Shown here piece after piece: positions 16,010-17,704 of a DNA stretch of 17,704 bases (the first letter of the stretch is position 1; each line of letters starts with the position of its first letter). The stretch comes from JAGTVB01 sp964624765 (GTDB taxonomy: Bacteria; Pseudomonadota; Gammaproteobacteria; HK1): NCBI GenBank assembly GCA_964624765.1, contig CAZUZO010000070.1:1-17704 (forward strand). The letters are read 5' to 3'. The notes beneath the pieces were generated by a model. The model ran no database searches and was not told the DNA's origin. It saw only the letters and a program-made list of their open reading frames with translations. Position numbers and translations under genes: made by a program.

Positions 16010-16121
16010 GTGGGATGTCCTTCGCTTCGCAACTCCGAGCCAGCGGGTCAGCCCCTTCCACCCCAAAGTTCCGATCCACACCTTGGGTGCGCTTTCGGCA
16101 CCGGAAGACCAGCTTACCTCG

Positions 16122-17312
16122 CTACTCGATCACTTTAGAGACCACACCGGCACCGACCGTACGCCCCCCCTCCCGCACTGCGAAGCGCAGACCTTCTTCC
16201 ATGGCGATGGGTGCAATCAGACTCACGATCATCTTGATGTTATCTCCTGGCATGACCATCTCGACCCCCTCCGGCAGGTCGACCGCCCCCGTCACGTCCG
16301 TGGTACGGAAGTAAAACTGCGGCCGATACCCGGTAAAGAATGGCGTGTGGCGCCCCCCCTCTTCTTTAGACAGGATATAGACCTCCGCTTCGAATCGAGT
16401 GTGCGGCGTAATGGAACCCGGCTTTGCCAATACCTGGCCTCGCTCGATCTCATCTCGCTTGACACCGCGCAGCAACACCCCAATGTTGTCGCCGGCGACG
16501 CCCTCGTCCAGGAGCTTACGGAACATCTCCACGCCGGTGCAGGTGGTCTTGTGGGTCTCGCGCAAGCCCACGATCTCTACTTCTTCTCCCACTTTTACCT
16601 TGCCTCGCTCGACGCGCCCCGTGGCCACCGTCCCGCGCCCGGATATCGAAAATACATCTTCCACGGGCATCAAAAACGCGCCATCGATGGCCCGCTGCGG
16701 CTCTGGAATGTAACTATCCAGAGCCTCCGCCAGCTTGATGATCGATTCTTCTCCCAGCTCCGAGGCCTCTCCTTCCAGGGCCTTGAGTGCCGAGCCGCGC
16801 ACGATGGGGGTGTCGTCACCTGGGAATTCGTACTTATCCAGGAGCTCTCGCACTTCCATTTCCACCAATTCCAACAACTCCTCATCGTCCACCATGTCTA
16901 CCTTATTCAAATAGACGACGAGGTAAGGGACGCCCACCTGGCGCGCCAACAGGATATGCTCGCGGGTTTGTGGCATCGGGCCATCGGCAGCACTGACGAC
17001 CAAGATAGCGCCATCCATTTGCGCTGCACCCGTGATCATGTTCTTCACATAGTCCGCATGTCCGGGGCAATCGACGTGGGCGTAATGCCGCTTACTGGTT
17101 TCATATTCCACATGGGCGGTGGCAATCGTAATGCCTCGCGCCTTCTCTTCGGGTGCCTTATCGATCTCGTCGAAGGGCACAAACTCACCGCCGTAGCGTA
17201 CCCCTAGCACCTTCGTCATCGCCGCGGTCAGAGTAGTCTTTCCGTGGTCCACGTGACCGATCGTCCCGACGTTCATATGCGGCTTCTTACGCTCAAACTT
17301 CGCCTTGGACAT
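16122..17312 (-). CDS. tuf: Elongation factor Tu (EF-Tu)
   Basis: 396-aa EF-Tu, which delivers aminoacyl-tRNA to the ribosomal A site as a GTP complex. GTPase motifs are intact: GHVDHGKT (19-26), RGITI (59-63), DCPGH (81-85) with catalytic His85, and NKVD (136-139); SALKALEG follows. Domains II and III continue to the C-terminal GRTVGAGVVSKVIE. ATG start with AGGGAGA 7 nt upstream; stop TAG. It follows tRNA-Thr by 39 bp, the arrangement of E. coli tufB. A second tuf copy is common in related genomes but none is in this window. No antibiotic-resistance change was looked for beyond the intact motifs. Confidence 0.98.
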   Translation of the reverse strand: MSKAKFERKKPHMNVGTIGHVDHGKTTLTAAMTKVLGVRYGGEFVPFDEIDKAPEEKARGITIATAHVEYETSKRHYAHVDCPGHADYVKNMITGAAQMDGAILVVSAADGPMPQTREHILLARQVGVPYLVVYLNKVDMVDDEELLELVEMEVRELLDKYEFPGDDTPIVRGSALKALEGEASELGEESIIKLAEALDSYIPEPQRAIDGAFLMPVEDVFSISGRGTVATGRVERGKVKVGEEVEIVGLRETHKTTCTGVEMFRKLLDEGVAGDNIGVLLRGVKRDEIERGQVLAKPGSITPHTRFEAEVYILSKEEGGRHTPFFTGYRPQFYFRTTDVTGAVDLPEGVEMVMPGDNIKMIVSLIAPIAMEEGLRFAVREGGRTVGAGVVSKVIE

Positions 17313-17349
17313 GGCAATGTCTCCCTAATCGCAGCACTCGATCTTCGCA

Positions 17350-17427
<78 letters not shown>

Positions 17428-17466
17428 GATGAAACCCGTGTTTACCAGGCCCCTAGCTCCCGCTAA

Positions 17467-17593
17467 GAGTTTGTGAAAAAACCTGCCCCGCGACCTGCGC
17501 CCGCTCCTCACTTCTATCTACTTTGATAGGTCTCGTTTCTGCGCGCCGTCGGCCTGCCTCTCGGGCCGCTCGCGACGGTTTTTTCACGACCTC
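17467..17593. mobile_element. MITE-like element, copy 5 (between tRNA-Gly and tRNA-Thr)
   Basis: 127-bp element. The left end GAGTTTGTGAAAAAACC (17467-17483) and right end GGTTTTTTCACGACCTC (17577-17593) are inverted repeats with 2 mismatches in 17. It is flanked by TAA at 17464-17466 and 17594-17596, a TNA target duplication. The interior carries a CTATC/GATAG stem and a core related to copies 2 and 4 (on the opposite strand GAGAC, GATAG and GAGGAGC in order), plus the GGGCCGCTCGCGACGG subterminal block of copy 4. No gene lies in it. Confidence 0.88.
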
Positions 17594-17639
17594 TAAGAGG
17601 CCCCGACCCGCCCGAACAGCGGCCACGTCAGCATGAGCA

Positions 17640-17704
<65 letters not shown>

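Noticed and set aside
16010..16121. A terminator after tuf
   Set aside because: Only a 5-bp GGTGC/GCACC stem is visible and no T tract follows, so read-through into tRNA-Trp is more likely.
16083..17207. Long open frame (374 codons) on the plus strand opposite tuf
   Set aside because: It is a reverse-strand shadow of the highly conserved, codon-biased tuf gene; the product is rich in His/Leu/Arg with no recognisable domain and no supported start.

Overview
The window is a core housekeeping locus of a bacterium, almost certainly a gammaproteobacterium: the joined rif/beta and str regions. Every protein and tRNA gene is on the minus strand, so transcription runs from high to low coordinates: tRNA-Gly(TCC, cut by the window edge) - tRNA-Thr(GGT) - tuf - tRNA-Trp(CCA) - secE - nusG - rplK - rplA - rplJ - rplL - rpoB - rpoC - rpsL - rpsG - fusA. 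The glyT-thrT-tuf block and the RpoC sequence (1407 aa, catalytic Asp residues at the E. coli positions 460/462/464) point to Gammaproteobacteria. The str genes directly follow rpoC, unlike in E. coli but as in many non-enteric gamma- and betaproteobacteria. No marker here fixes the genus. All reading frames are intact.

The genes form one translation/transcription module: translation elongation factors (EF-Tu, EF-G), ribosomal proteins of the factor-binding region and stalk (L11, L1, L10, L7/L12), 30S proteins S12 and S7, RNA polymerase beta and beta', the elongation factor NusG, and the translocase subunit SecE. Spacing is tight inside secE-nusG, rplK-rplA-rplJ and rpsL-rpsG. It is looser at nusG/rplK, rplL/rpoB and rpoC/rpsL, where hairpins, one clear sigma70-type promoter, or inserted elements are found.

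The unusual feature is a family of short non-coding elements with terminal inverted repeats. There are five copies in 17.7 kb: 1-151 (partial), 3488-3624, 14474-14690, 15766-15899 and 17467-17593. The four complete copies are each flanked by an identical 3-bp direct repeat of the form TNA (TCA, TTA, TCA, TAA), the footprint of a transposition event. They encode no transposase, so they look like MITEs; the TNA duplication and the GA(G/A)-starting ends suggest mobilisation by an IS5-family (IS1031/ISL2-like) transposase, which is an inference. All five lie in gene junctions, all in the same orientation relative to transcription. One copy sits exactly on the rpoC stop codon: the target duplication TCA reads as the TGA stop on the coding strand. 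One separates nusG from rplK, one separates tRNA-Trp from secE, and one separates tRNA-Gly from tRNA-Thr.

Other regulatory points: a near-consensus promoter between rpoC and rpsL is followed within about 10 nt of its predicted start by a strong hairpin and a T-rich tract. An attenuator-like hairpin lies between rplL and rpoB. The gaps before rplJ (23 bp) and rpsG (20 bp) are too short for the E. coli-type L10-leader and S7 intercistronic regulatory structures.
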